A DNA stretch of 64,000 nt from Oligella ureolytica DSM 18253 (GTDB lineage Bacteria > Pseudomonadota > Gammaproteobacteria > Burkholderiales > Burkholderiaceae_B). The translations under genes were made by a program, and so were the position numbers. The stretch is taken from contig NZ_KB892335.1 of the NCBI RefSeq assembly GCF_000373745.1, positions 154 through 64,153 on the forward strand, given 5' to 3'. The notes beneath the pieces are model-generated. The model ran no database searches, was not told the DNA's origin, and worked only from the letters and a program-made list of their open reading frames with translations. The number at the start of each line of letters is the position of its first letter. Position 1 is the first letter of the stretch. Shown one piece after another: positions 40,046 to 48,278 of the stretch.

Positions 40046-40054
40046 GCTCATTAA

Positions 40055-40750
40055 CTACTTAACAATGGCCATTGAAAAACCATCCCAGCTTTTGGCGCCA
40101 ACGGTTTGAATCGCCGTAGCGTCAAGCTGAGGATGATTGCGCATCATCTCAAAGAAGGTCTTTAGACCCTTAATATTAGCGCCTTTAGGATTTTCTTCGA
40201 GAATCTTGCCATGACGCACCACATTATCACCAATGATAACCGTGCCTGGACGCGATAATTTTAAGCACAGCTCCAAATAGCTCGGGTTATTACCCTTATC
40301 TGCGTCAATAAAAATAAAGTCAAAAGGCTCTACCCCATCAGCAATCAGTTGCTCCATGCTTTCAACTGCTGCACCTTGAATCACCTCAATCTTATGGCTC
40401 ATACCTGCAAACTCAATATTGTCGCGAGCGATAGCAACGTGCTTTTCATCAAAATCTAAGGTAATGCATTGACCATCCTCGGGTAGGGCCGAGGCCATCC
40501 AGATGGTACTATAAGCCGCTAGCGTGCCTATTTCTAAAACTCTTTTTGCTCCCATCATCTGCACCAAGAACTTTAAAAACTTACCCTGTGCAGGGGATAC
40601 ATGAATTAAGGGAATAGGATGTTGGCTACAACGCTCTAATACCTCGGCAAATAGCTTATCTTCGGTTAATAAATGATCATAGATATAGTCATCGACCTCT
40701 GCGGCCTGGTGCAAATCGACGATACTTTTACTACCTGAACCAATCGCCAC
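40055..40750 (-). CDS. SAM-dependent O-methyltransferase, family 3 (CCoAOMT-like)
   Basis: 231 residues. Motifs: RVLEIGTLAAYSTIWMA (SAM loop, less glycine-rich than usual), CITLDFDEKHVAIARDN (acidic residue binding SAM ribose), and FDFIFIDADKGNNPSYLE (metal-binding aspartates of the caffeoyl-CoA/catechol OMT class). The substrate is unknown; bacterial members methylate varied catechols. It follows pyrC by 14 bases on the same strand, so they may be co-transcribed. Confidence 0.88.
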   Translation of the reverse strand: MAIGSGSKSIVDLHQAAEVDDYIYDHLLTEDKLFAEVLERCSQHPIPLIHVSPAQGKFLKFLVQMMGAKRVLEIGTLAAYSTIWMASALPEDGQCITLDFDEKHVAIARDNIEFAGMSHKIEVIQGAAVESMEQLIADGVEPFDFIFIDADKGNNPSYLELCLKLSRPGTVIIGDNVVRHGKILEENPKGANIKGLKTFFEMMRNHPQLDATAIQTVGAKSWDGFSMAIVK

Positions 40751-40764
40751 GTTTTTACTCCAAA

Positions 40765-41844
40765 TTATGCTTCAAGCTGCCAATTCAGAGTAGTACCTGC
40801 AGCCAAAGGCACTAAGGTGCCACCATTAACAAAAGGCAACTCCTCTGGAATATTGAAAGCTTGTCGTTTTAATGTAATGGTTTCTGTATTTCTAGGTAGA
40901 TTATAGAAATCTGGTCCATAAAAGCTAGTAAAACCCTCTAAACGATCAAGTTTACCTACACTCTCAAAGGCCTGAGCATATAACTCTAAGGCATGGAAAG
41001 CCGAATAACAACCAGCACAGCCACAAGTTTGCTCCTTAAGTGAGCGAGCATGTGGCGCACTATCAGTTCCCATAAAGAAACGTGGTGAACCGCTGGTAGC
41101 TGCTTCAATCAACGCCTCACGGTGAACCTCGCGCTTTAAAACGGGCAAGCAGTAATAATGCGGCTGCAAACCATTGGTGAAAATAGCATTACGGTTATAG
41201 AGTAAGTGTTGTGGCGTAATCGTCGCCGCCACTGGACCCTCGGCATCACGCACATAATGGGCACCCTCTTTGGTTGTGATATGCTCAAAAACAACCTTAA
41301 GCTCAGGAAAAAGCTGGCGTAGCGGCAACATCACACGGTCAATAAAGACCGCCTCACGATCAAACACGTCAATCTCAGGATCAGTTACTTCACCATGCAC
41401 TAAAAGTGGCATACCCACCTGTTGCATTTGCTCTAACACCTCTGAGCAGTGGCCTAATAAATCGGTTACACCCGCATCAGAGTTAGTCGTGGCACCAGCC
41501 GGATAAAGTTTAACTGCATGCACCACTTCAGACGCTTTAGCCTTTATAATCTCTTCTGGGGATGTGTTATCAGTTAAATACAGAGTCATTAATGGCTCAA
41601 AACCCAATAGCGACGAGTCTGCCTTGGCCGCAGCCGAGCCTTTTAGTGCATCTAAAATACGTTGGCGATATGCCAATGCTTGCTCTGTAGTGCTTACAGG
41701 CGGCACTAAGTTTGGCATAATAATGGCTCGCTTAACCTGCTTAGCAGTATCTGCCACCACATGACTTAAGGCCTCACCATCTCTTAGGTGTAGGTGCCAG
41801 TCATCTGGCTGGATTAAGGTGATTTTATCCTCTGTAATTTGCAT
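40765..41844 (-). CDS. pyrC: Dihydroorotase PyrC
   Basis: 359 residues, class II dihydroorotase. Metal and substrate residues: DDWHLHLRDG (His pair), the carboxylated lysine in VKLYPAGATTNS, PLLVHGEVTD, HITTKEG, and GTDSAPHA near the end. It closes carbamoyl-aspartate to dihydroorotate in pyrimidine synthesis. The 41845-42013 gap to the divergent SWIB gene is AT-rich. Confidence 0.96.
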   Translation of the reverse strand: MQITEDKITLIQPDDWHLHLRDGEALSHVVADTAKQVKRAIIMPNLVPPVSTTEQALAYRQRILDALKGSAAAKADSSLLGFEPLMTLYLTDNTSPEEIIKAKASEVVHAVKLYPAGATTNSDAGVTDLLGHCSEVLEQMQQVGMPLLVHGEVTDPEIDVFDREAVFIDRVMLPLRQLFPELKVVFEHITTKEGAHYVRDAEGPVAATITPQHLLYNRNAIFTNGLQPHYYCLPVLKREVHREALIEAATSGSPRFFMGTDSAPHARSLKEQTCGCAGCYSAFHALELYAQAFESVGKLDRLEGFTSFYGPDFYNLPRNTETITLKRQAFNIPEELPFVNGGTLVPLAAGTTLNWQLEA

Positions 41845-42013
41845 AATATTTCCTAATCAAAAAAGCTCATATCTACATTTGTCGCCATTTTAACTGTTAA
41901 TGCGACTTTTAAAAAATTTAAACACTTAATACCGTACAATATCACGCTTTACGGAAAAGGCTACCGCCATAAGCGGAGTTTTGCCTTTGAAAAATTTAAA
42001 AAAGAGAAAATTT

Positions 42014-42288
42014 ATGACCACCAAAAAACAGCTAACAAAACCAATGCTGCTTTTATGAAACCTGTTGTACCTAGCGCTGAATTAGCGATTATCGTAGGTA
42101 CCGAACCTTTACCACGCACAGAAGTAACTAAAAAGATGTGGGAATACATCAAGGCCAACGACTTACAAGATCCTATCGATCGTCGTAACATTAATGTCGA
42201 TGATAAACTGCGCCCTATCTTTGGTAAAGATCAGGTTAATATGTTCGAAATGACTGAAATAGTCAGTCAACACCTGAGCTCTAACTAA
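42014..42288 (+). CDS. SWIB/MDM2-domain protein, 5' end out of frame (single-base frameshift in an A tract)
   Basis: The SWIB domain (from ATG 42055, 77 codons) is typical: PLPRTEVTKKMWEYIKAND, DPIDRRNINVDDKLRPIFG and a C-terminal MFEMTEIVSQHL. In relatives an alanine/lysine-rich leader precedes the MKP at its start. Here that leader is present but in another frame: ATG 42014 with a GAGAAA ribosome site reads MTTKKQLT then stops, while the other frame reads TANKTNAAFMKP into the domain. One extra A in the A6 run at 42023-42028, or a -1 ribosomal slip on it, would join them. It could be a sequencing error, phase-variable tract or frameshifted gene. Start at 42055 would give a domain-only protein. 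panD follows in 21 bases. Confidence 0.75.
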
Positions 42289-42309
42289 TTTATTTTACAA
42301 GAGAAATTT

Positions 42310-42693
42310 ATGATGCGTATCATGATGAACAGCAAGATTCACCGCGCTGTGGTGACTGAAGCTGATTTGAACTATATTGGTTCAGTAACTATTGACGGCG
42401 ATATAATGGATGCTGTCGGTTTATTGGCCAATGAAAAAGTCGCCATTGTCAACAACAACAACGGTGCTCGCCTCGAAACGTATGTTATTGAAGGCAAGCG
42501 CGGCAGTGGTGTCATCTGTTTAAACGGCGCGGCAGCTCGTTTAGTGCAAAAAGGTGATGTGGTTATCATCATGTCTTATGTCTTCTTGACCAATGAAGAA
42601 GCACAAAATCACCGTCCCAAAGTAGCGATTATGAATCCGGACAATACGATTCAAGAAGTTCTGAATTACGAAGAAGAAGCAACCATTAGGTAG
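42310..42693 (+). CDS. panD: Aspartate 1-decarboxylase PanD
   Basis: 127 residues. The self-cleavage site Gly-Ser that yields the pyruvoyl cofactor is in [10 protein letters not shown] (Ser at about residue 26). [33 protein letters not shown] and [10 protein letters not shown] follow. It makes beta-alanine for pantothenate and CoA. The N-terminus has two extra residues (MMR) before the usual start; ATG 42313 is an equal alternative. It probably shares a transcript with the SWIB gene. Confidence 0.97.
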   Translation: MMRIMMNSKIHRAVVTEADLNYIGSVTIDGDIMDAVGLLANEKVAIVNNNNGARLETYVIEGKRGSGVICLNGAAARLVQKGDVVIIMSYVFLTNEEAQNHRPKVAIMNPDNTIQEVLNYEEEATIR

Positions 42694-42806
42694 ATTTTTT
42701 GGTAAAAACAAAGGTGGATGCTATTAATTTATCGATCTTTTTAGCACTTATGCTGGCCATATAGAGACCCTATCAGACGTCTCTCCATCTTTATAAAGGA
42801 CAAACC

Positions 42807-43028
42807 ATGTTTCCTGAATATCAAGATCTCATCACAAAGCTACGCCAAGATGACCCCCGTTTTGAAAAAATCTTTAATCAGCACAATGAGCTGGACCAAA
42901 AGATTACTCGCATGGAAAAAAACGCAGCCACAGCCATTCATGCCGACTTGGACATTGAACAGCTGAAAAAAGAAAAGTTAGCCCTCAAAGATAAAATCTA
43001 CGGTCTGCTACGTGAGGCCGAAGGCTAG
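42807..43028 (+). CDS. YdcH-like (DUF465) small helical protein
   Basis: 73 residues in two helices, matching the DUF465/YdcH pattern: FNQHNELDQKITRMEKN, then IEQLKKEKLALKDKIYGLL. A good AAGGA precedes the ATG. The function of the family is unknown. It follows panD by 113 bases; that gap contains an AGAGAC/GTCTCT hairpin (about 42763-42784) without a T run. It stands 14 bases before the NRDE gene, so it may be co-transcribed with it. Confidence 0.85.
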   Translation: MFPEYQDLITKLRQDDPRFEKIFNQHNELDQKITRMEKNAATAIHADLDIEQLKKEKLALKDKIYGLLREAEG

Positions 43029-43042
43029 GGACTAGTCATTCA

Positions 43043-43975
43043 ATGTGCATCGCCTATATTCGATTTCAACCTGCTCAAGAAGCTGCTTTATTTGTCGCTG
43101 CTAACCGCGATGAGTTCCACGCACGCCCTACTGCTTTTGCAACTAGATGGGAAGATCTGCCGGATATCATCGCCGGACGCGACTTAGAGGCAGGTGGTAC
43201 TTGGTTAGGAATCAATCAACAAGGCGGTGTCGCACTCATTACCAATATTCGCAATCCCTTAGCGATACGCAACGAGGCCAAAAGTCGCGGTGCCTTGGTG
43301 CGCAACGCATTATGCTGGCAAGCACGGCATCACGGCTTCACGCCTGCTACACTCACTGAGTTTATAAAAGAGCAAGGCCCCTTAGAAAAATATAATGGCT
43401 TTAATCTTATTTTTGGAGATAGTAAAAAGCTCTACTACCTAGCTAATGATGCATTAATTAAGCAAATTGATGCTCAGCAGCCCGCTAAATACGCTCCCTA
43501 CGAACTTAGTCCCGGTAGCTACACCTTATCCAACGCCGACTTATTTACCGTCTGGCCAAAAACCAAAGCACTCGGCTCAAGTCTTGACGGCATTGATCTG
43601 ACCGCTATTAGCAGCAGCGATTTAAAACATCTTGAAAGCAGCACCACTCAAGACTTTATTAACCTTATTTTTGAAAAGCTCGCTAATAACCAGCAAGCAC
43701 CTGATGACTTACTACCCAAGACCGGTGTCAGTGACGACTTAGAGAAGCTCCTTAGCAGCCCCTTTATTATCAGTCCTGATTACGGAACTCGCTGTTCCAG
43801 TATCATTTTGCACTTTAAAGATGGTGGATCCTTTATGGCAGAGCGCAGCTTTAACCCCCAAGGGCAAGCCGTTCACCAAGTGATGTTTTACCAAAAAGAC
43901 GGTATCATTGTAAGCACAAAAAAGGACAAAGCCCACCTACTGCTTTGCCCTTTATCTAGGTCAAGTAACGCTTAA
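43043..43975 (+). CDS. NRDE (TANGO2-like) family protein
   Basis: 310 residues. It begins with MCIAYIRF and has the name-giving N-R-D-E motif (FVAANRDEFHARP, about 21-33), then AGRDLEAGGTWLGINQQGGVALITN, which is the core of the family. The N-terminal Cys2 recalls Ntn-type hydrolases, but the biochemical role is unsettled (haem handling has been proposed for TANGO2). It converges with the OmpA-like gene across 5 bases. Confidence 0.88.
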   Translation: MCIAYIRFQPAQEAALFVAANRDEFHARPTAFATRWEDLPDIIAGRDLEAGGTWLGINQQGGVALITNIRNPLAIRNEAKSRGALVRNALCWQARHHGFTPATLTEFIKEQGPLEKYNGFNLIFGDSKKLYYLANDALIKQIDAQQPAKYAPYELSPGSYTLSNADLFTVWPKTKALGSSLDGIDLTAISSSDLKHLESSTTQDFINLIFEKLANNQQAPDDLLPKTGVSDDLEKLLSSPFIISPDYGTRCSSIILHFKDGGSFMAERSFNPQGQAVHQVMFYQKDGIIVSTKKDKAHLLLCPLSRSSNA

Positions 43976-43980
43976 TCGCT

Positions 43981-44619
43981 TTATTCGACCGCGTATAAGA
44001 ACAACTCCACTCGGCGATTCATACGACGACCTTCAGCCGTGTCATTAGAAGCGATTGGGTCATTAGCCGCACGACCTTCAACGGTCATACGAGAATGAGC
44101 AACGCCCTGACTTGCTAAGTAATTAGTCACAGCAGAAGCGCGGTTGTTTGATAGTGGCTGGTTAATAGAGACCGAACCGGTACTATCCGTGTGCCCGACT
44201 GATTTAACACGCAATTGCTGATGCGACTGCATCTCAGCCGCTACCTGGTTAAGCACCGGGTATAATGCAGGCTTCAAATCATACTTACCGGTATCAAAGG
44301 TAGCGCCCTCCGGAATAAGAACTTTTAGACTGCCATCAGGCATTTGAGTCGTTGTAATTCCCAACTCCTGACCGCCGGCATCGTTAATATTACCGCGTAG
44401 ACGATCCCAGTTATAACCAACAATACCGCCGGCTACCGCACCAATACCTGCGCCAATACCGGCAGATTTGGAACTATCACCAATAAGAGCGCCTAAACCG
44501 GCTCCCAATGCTGCACCAATACCTGCGCCTGTTGCTGTTTGACCACCCTGAGTGGCACAACCTGCAGCCAAGGTCGCTGCCAACACTATACCACCTAAAC
44601 GTACTGATTTGATTTTCAT
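43981..44619 (-). CDS. OmpA-like outer-membrane lipoprotein, YiaD type
   Basis: 212 residues. The lipoprotein signal has LAAGC with lipidated Cys21. A glycine-zipper region (about 30-70, GxxxG repeats such as GAGIGAALGAGLGALIG) is followed by an OmpA-C peptidoglycan-binding domain (about 105-212) with FDTGKYDLKPALYP, VGHTDSTGS and NNRASAVTNYL. It anchors the outer membrane to murein. A TAGGAGAA ribosome site lies before the start. The zipper resembles YiaD/Pal-type proteins with DUF4398-like cores. Confidence 0.9.
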   Translation of the reverse strand: MKIKSVRLGGIVLAATLAAGCATQGGQTATGAGIGAALGAGLGALIGDSSKSAGIGAGIGAVAGGIVGYNWDRLRGNINDAGGQELGITTTQMPDGSLKVLIPEGATFDTGKYDLKPALYPVLNQVAAEMQSHQQLRVKSVGHTDSTGSVSINQPLSNNRASAVTNYLASQGVAHSRMTVEGRAANDPIASNDTAEGRRMNRRVELFLYAVE

Positions 44620-44823
44620 AAGATTTCTCCTAGTCTAATGAAGAATTGCCCAACAAAAACGCATGGACTGAAATTACCCCTTCCGGTAGCTTCTTAATAG
44701 TAACAAAACGATTCATATTATCAAAGCTTAAAGCATTTAATATTAAGCAATTGTAACTAGATAAATCGTTTTTAGCGCGATTGCTAACTTGACGCCATCC
44801 ATCCAAATGAGCTGACTGCCTTG

Positions 44824-46248
44824 TCATTTGACTTGTCTAGCGGCTTTAGACACCAATACAAAGATAAAAGGCAATATAGCAAAACTGCCTAATAGCGTTG
44901 CTGCAGCAGACTGAGTCCCGGCTAAATCGCCATCATTAAAACCGGCCGCTGCAACCAGCATACCACCCAAGGCCGTACCGAGTGATACGGCATATAGTTG
45001 TACCGTTGTAATGGCGCTGGTTGTTTGGTTTTCTTGACCCTTATCTGCAGCAATTAACACACGGGACAAAATATGTGGCCATGACATCCCTACCCCTATG
45101 CCAATACCCAGCAAAGGAAAAATCATCGCCCAAGCCGCATGATGCTCTGCACTTAAGCCCTGCCACGGCATTAATAAAGCAAGCAGGAAGAGACTCATGC
45201 CGGATATCATTGGACTGACAATCATCAGCTTATTCACCGTTTGAGTCGACCTACCTGCAGTGGACAAAGAACCTACCGTCCAGCCGGCAGACATCATCGC
45301 AGCCATATAACCGGCAACCAGGGGACGCAGGCCATGAATATTTTCCAGGAAATATGGTATAAATACCTCAGTAGTGACTCCCATACTTAACAGCACGACC
45401 CCTGAAAACAGGGCTCCAATCGGGTGCTTCAAAGAATACATTCCGGTAGGCAATAATGGGTTATTACTTTTTAAGTCACTCTTGGCAATACCATATAAAA
45501 TCAGGGCGACGCCTCCTAACGAAGCGATTCGCAACAGCCAAGAATCCCCTAAACTACCAAGCGATAACACAATCACTGAAAAACTTAAGAAGAGAACTTT
45601 TACTAAAGGCACCTCACTTTTTTGAGCCGCATTGTTTGCGTCAGTACGCTGTGACACTTGAGTAAATACCAGAAAAGCCACGATTAAGGCGACCGGAACG
45701 GTAGACCAAAGTGCCATTCGCCAAGCACCATGCTCAGCAAAAAGACCGCCAATAGCAGGACCTGTCAGCGTCGACACTCCCCACATCGTCGAAATAAGAG
45801 CCATTGCCCGTGACCATAAATGCGGTGCAAAAACTAAGCGCACAGACGCATAACTCAGTCCCAGCATGACCCCGCCACCTAAGCCCTGAATGGCTCGACC
45901 AAACAATAGAACAGGCATTGAAGGCGCCATCGCCGATGCCATCGATCCAAGAACAAACACAAAAATACCGAGCAAATAGGCCGAACGCAAACCGAATTGC
46001 TCAAGCAAACGCGCTGATGAGGTTGAACCGATAATAGATGCAGCCACAAAAATCGAGGTAATCCAAGCGTAGTAATTAATACCACCGATATCCCTAACGA
46101 CGGAGGGCATAATCGTGGTTACGATATACACATTAATCGCATGAACAGCTACCCCTCCGCAGAGAGCAATGGTCCGCAAGCCATTTTTACCGCTAAGGAG
46201 TTCACCCCAACCACCTGAATTGGCGAGGGTAGATATATTTTTTGACAT
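44824..46248 (-). CDS. MFS transporter, DHA2-like drug efflux type
   Basis: 474 residues, about 14 predicted membrane segments. First-half signatures: NVYIVTTIMPSVVRDIGG (proton-antiport motif D1-like), RLLEQFGLRSAYLLGI (motif A), GRAIQGLGGGVMLG (motif B) and WGVSTLTGPAIGGLFAEHGAWR (motif C, antiporter). This is the pattern of multidrug or small-molecule exporters; the substrate is unknown. It stands 112 bases from the ABC ATPase gene upstream. Confidence 0.88.
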   Translation of the reverse strand: MSKNISTLANSGGWGELLSGKNGLRTIALCGGVAVHAINVYIVTTIMPSVVRDIGGINYYAWITSIFVAASIIGSTSSARLLEQFGLRSAYLLGIFVFVLGSMASAMAPSMPVLLFGRAIQGLGGGVMLGLSYASVRLVFAPHLWSRAMALISTMWGVSTLTGPAIGGLFAEHGAWRMALWSTVPVALIVAFLVFTQVSQRTDANNAAQKSEVPLVKVLFLSFSVIVLSLGSLGDSWLLRIASLGGVALILYGIAKSDLKSNNPLLPTGMYSLKHPIGALFSGVVLLSMGVTTEVFIPYFLENIHGLRPLVAGYMAAMMSAGWTVGSLSTAGRSTQTVNKLMIVSPMISGMSLFLLALLMPWQGLSAEHHAAWAMIFPLLGIGIGVGMSWPHILSRVLIAADKGQENQTTSAITTVQLYAVSLGTALGGMLVAAAGFNDGDLAGTQSAAATLLGSFAILPFIFVLVSKAARQVK

Positions 46249-46360
46249 TTTTTATAACCAACGAAGTTTTATTGAAAATTGCCGCTCTAATTATCATCTA
46301 AGCACGGCAGATTAACAAGCCTAACAGAGCTGACAGTCGTTGGGTAGCGCACCTTTTGTG

Positions 46361-47143
46361 TCAATCGGCTTGAAACTTGGACAAGCTCGTTTCTAAGTAA
46401 TCGCACACACGATCATCGCTTAAACCATACATGGTGGCCAAATTATTGATGCTAAGCACCTCATGAACAGCCCCTTGTGCAAACACCTTTCCTTTGGCAA
46501 GCAACAAAGCCTTATCGGCCATACGCATGGCATGTTCCGGCTGATGGGTGCAAAGAAAAATAGCTAAACCTTGCTTTTTCAGCTGCTGCACCTGCTCAAT
46601 CACCAAAATTTGATTCCCAAAATCCAAGCTTGATGTCGGCTCATCCAAGATCAGCGCTTTGGGTTCTTGTGCTAAGGCACGCGCTAACAAGACTAATTGC
46701 TGTTCACCACCACTTAATTGCGGAAACAAACGCTCAGCCAAATGCTCAATCCCTAAGTGCTCTAAACAAGACCAAACCTTTTCCTTATCATTTTTTGAAG
46801 GTGTAGAGAACAATCCTGTATAGACACTTCGGCCCATCAACACCATATCTAAAGCAGTAAAAGAAAACAAAGAAACGCTCTGCTGCGGCACATAAGCAAT
46901 TTGTCGCGCCAATTGTCGTCGTGACCAACGCGCCAGAGGTTGATTCAACACGGATAATTGACCGTCAAGCGCGGGAACTAATCCAAGCACTGTTTTAAAC
47001 AACGTCGATTTACCACTACCATTAGGCCCTAACAAACACAAGACCTCAGCCGCTTCCAGTTCAAAACTGATACTGTCCGCAATCGTTTTATTACCATAGC
47101 CAATTCGCAAATCGCGTGCCGACAAAACCACCTGTTTACCCAT
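46361..47143 (-). CDS. ABC transporter ATP-binding protein, BtuD/FecE type
   Basis: 260 residues from ATG 47143 (frame open to 47188). Walker A LLGPNGSGKSTLF, signature LSGGEQQLVLLARAL, Walker B ALILDEPTSSLD, H-loop LCTHQPEHA. It belongs to the subfamily energising uptake of cobalamin, haem and ferric siderophores. The chosen start overlaps the permease gene by 8 bases and fits the family N-terminus. With the permease it forms an importer without its own binding protein here. The BtuF-like protein at 55.3 kb could be the partner, an inference from the B12 setting. Confidence 0.9.
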   Translation of the reverse strand: MGKQVVLSARDLRIGYGNKTIADSISFELEAAEVLCLLGPNGSGKSTLFKTVLGLVPALDGQLSVLNQPLARWSRRQLARQIAYVPQQSVSLFSFTALDMVLMGRSVYTGLFSTPSKNDKEKVWSCLEHLGIEHLAERLFPQLSGGEQQLVLLARALAQEPKALILDEPTSSLDFGNQILVIEQVQQLKKQGLAIFLCTHQPEHAMRMADKALLLAKGKVFAQGAVHEVLSINNLATMYGLSDDRVCDYLETSLSKFQAD

Positions 47144-48137
47144 GAGAACGCCCTTTGAGTAACAAGTAAAGGAAAAACGGGGCCCCAATTAATGAAGTCA
47201 AAACCCCTAATGGCAGTTCGATACTGGCTGCATTACGTGCCACATTATCCGTTAACACGAGAAAAACAGCGCCTATCAATAAAGAGCTTGGCAATAAACG
47301 GGAAAACTCAGGCCCTACCAATAAACGAGCAACATGCGGTATGACTAAGCCAATCCAGCCGATAATACCGGTAAATGAGACAGCGGCTGCCGTCATTAAC
47401 GTGGCACAAATAATTAACAGAAACCGTAAAAACCCAGTATTAACGCCTAAGGCCTGAGCTTCCATATCGGAAAGGCTTAATAAGTTAATACGCCAACGTA
47501 ATAGAATTAAAGGCAACAAGCCCAGAAGCATAAAGGGCAAAGCCCATAACAACTCACTCTTAGAGACAGCATTAAGCCCACCCAAGAGCCAAAAAGTAAT
47601 CGTGGCTAGCTGTGAATAGGGATCAGCCAGAATTTTGATCAAAGAAATCCCGGCCCCTAATAAACTGCCGATCGCCACGCCTGCCAGCACCAAAACCAAG
47701 GTAGAGTCAAACTGCCGACTCGTCAGAGATATCAAATACACCAAAGCGACCGCCATTAAACCGCCTACAAACGCAAACAGCTGCACTGCAGCCAACGGCA
47801 AGGACAGAAAAATAGCAAACACCGCCCCCAGACCGGCACCGGCAGAAACACCTAAGATATCCGGCGATACTAAAGGATTTTTAAACATAGCCTGATAGCT
47901 TGCACCGGCAACTGCTAGAGAAGCACCCACTAAAATACCGGCAAGTAGCCGTGGCAAACGCAAATTCCAGAGCACCATATCAGCATTAGTTTCTGCACGA
48001 CCGGCCGTTATCAAACTCTGCCATAACTCGCCTAAGGTCAGCGGGTATTTGCCTGTTACTAAGCTGACGATACTCACTAACAGCAAAAGCAATACCAACA
48101 GCATGAACCACCATAACGGCCGTCGCCTTGACAACAT
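47136..48137 (-). CDS. FecCD/BtuC-family ABC permease
   Basis: 333 residues with about ten membrane helices. Family signatures: LRLPRLLAGILVGASLAVAGA (with the following YQAMFKNPLVSPDILGVSAGAGLG), IGWIGLVIPHVARLLVGPE, and the C-terminal ELPLGVLTSLIGAPFFLYLL. It forms the transmembrane channel for cobalamin, haem or siderophore import. A GGGAGT ribosome site precedes the start. Only 9 bases upstream is the stop of an orphan in-frame coding remnant that follows the XRE regulator. Confidence 0.92.
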   Translation of the reverse strand: MLSRRRPLWWFMLLVLLLLLVSIVSLVTGKYPLTLGELWQSLITAGRAETNADMVLWNLRLPRLLAGILVGASLAVAGASYQAMFKNPLVSPDILGVSAGAGLGAVFAIFLSLPLAAVQLFAFVGGLMAVALVYLISLTSRQFDSTLVLVLAGVAIGSLLGAGISLIKILADPYSQLATITFWLLGGLNAVSKSELLWALPFMLLGLLPLILLRWRINLLSLSDMEAQALGVNTGFLRFLLIICATLMTAAAVSFTGIIGWIGLVIPHVARLLVGPEFSRLLPSSLLIGAVFLVLTDNVARNAASIELPLGVLTSLIGAPFFLYLLLKGRSHG

Positions 48138-48146
48138 GAATACTCC

Positions 48147-48278
48147 CTATTTTCCCTTTAACTGCGCAGATAGCATAAGCAGCGCTTTGAGCTGCTCTTC
48201 ACTGAGTTCGCTCTGACGCCAAGTAAGCGATTGGATCCCGGAGGCTGTTCCATGGACACCACACGTAATTAACTGATA
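48147..48278 (-). pseudogene. Orphan 43-codon reading frame between the XRE regulator stop and the permease
   Basis: Directly after the TAG (48279-48281) ending the XRE gene, the same frame stays open for 43 codons to a TAG at 48147-48149. The later part (about SLTWRQSELSEEQLKALL then MLSAQLKGK) looks like a genuine helical protein C-terminus. No start codon with a ribosome site is evident for it. It is either the lost tail of the regulator after a nonsense mutation, or the 3' remnant of a deleted gene of the transporter operon. The family was not recognised. Confidence 0.35.

Noticed and set aside
42763-42784. AGAGAC/GTCTCT hairpin after panD as a terminator
   Set aside because: Only 6 bp and no T run follows; it may be incidental.
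44630-44827. 65-codon frame on the minus strand starting in the MFS stop (ATGA overlap)
   Set aside because: No recognisable protein pattern. It covers the AT-rich promoter area and ends inside the ribosome site of the OmpA-like gene; the overlap is likely chance.
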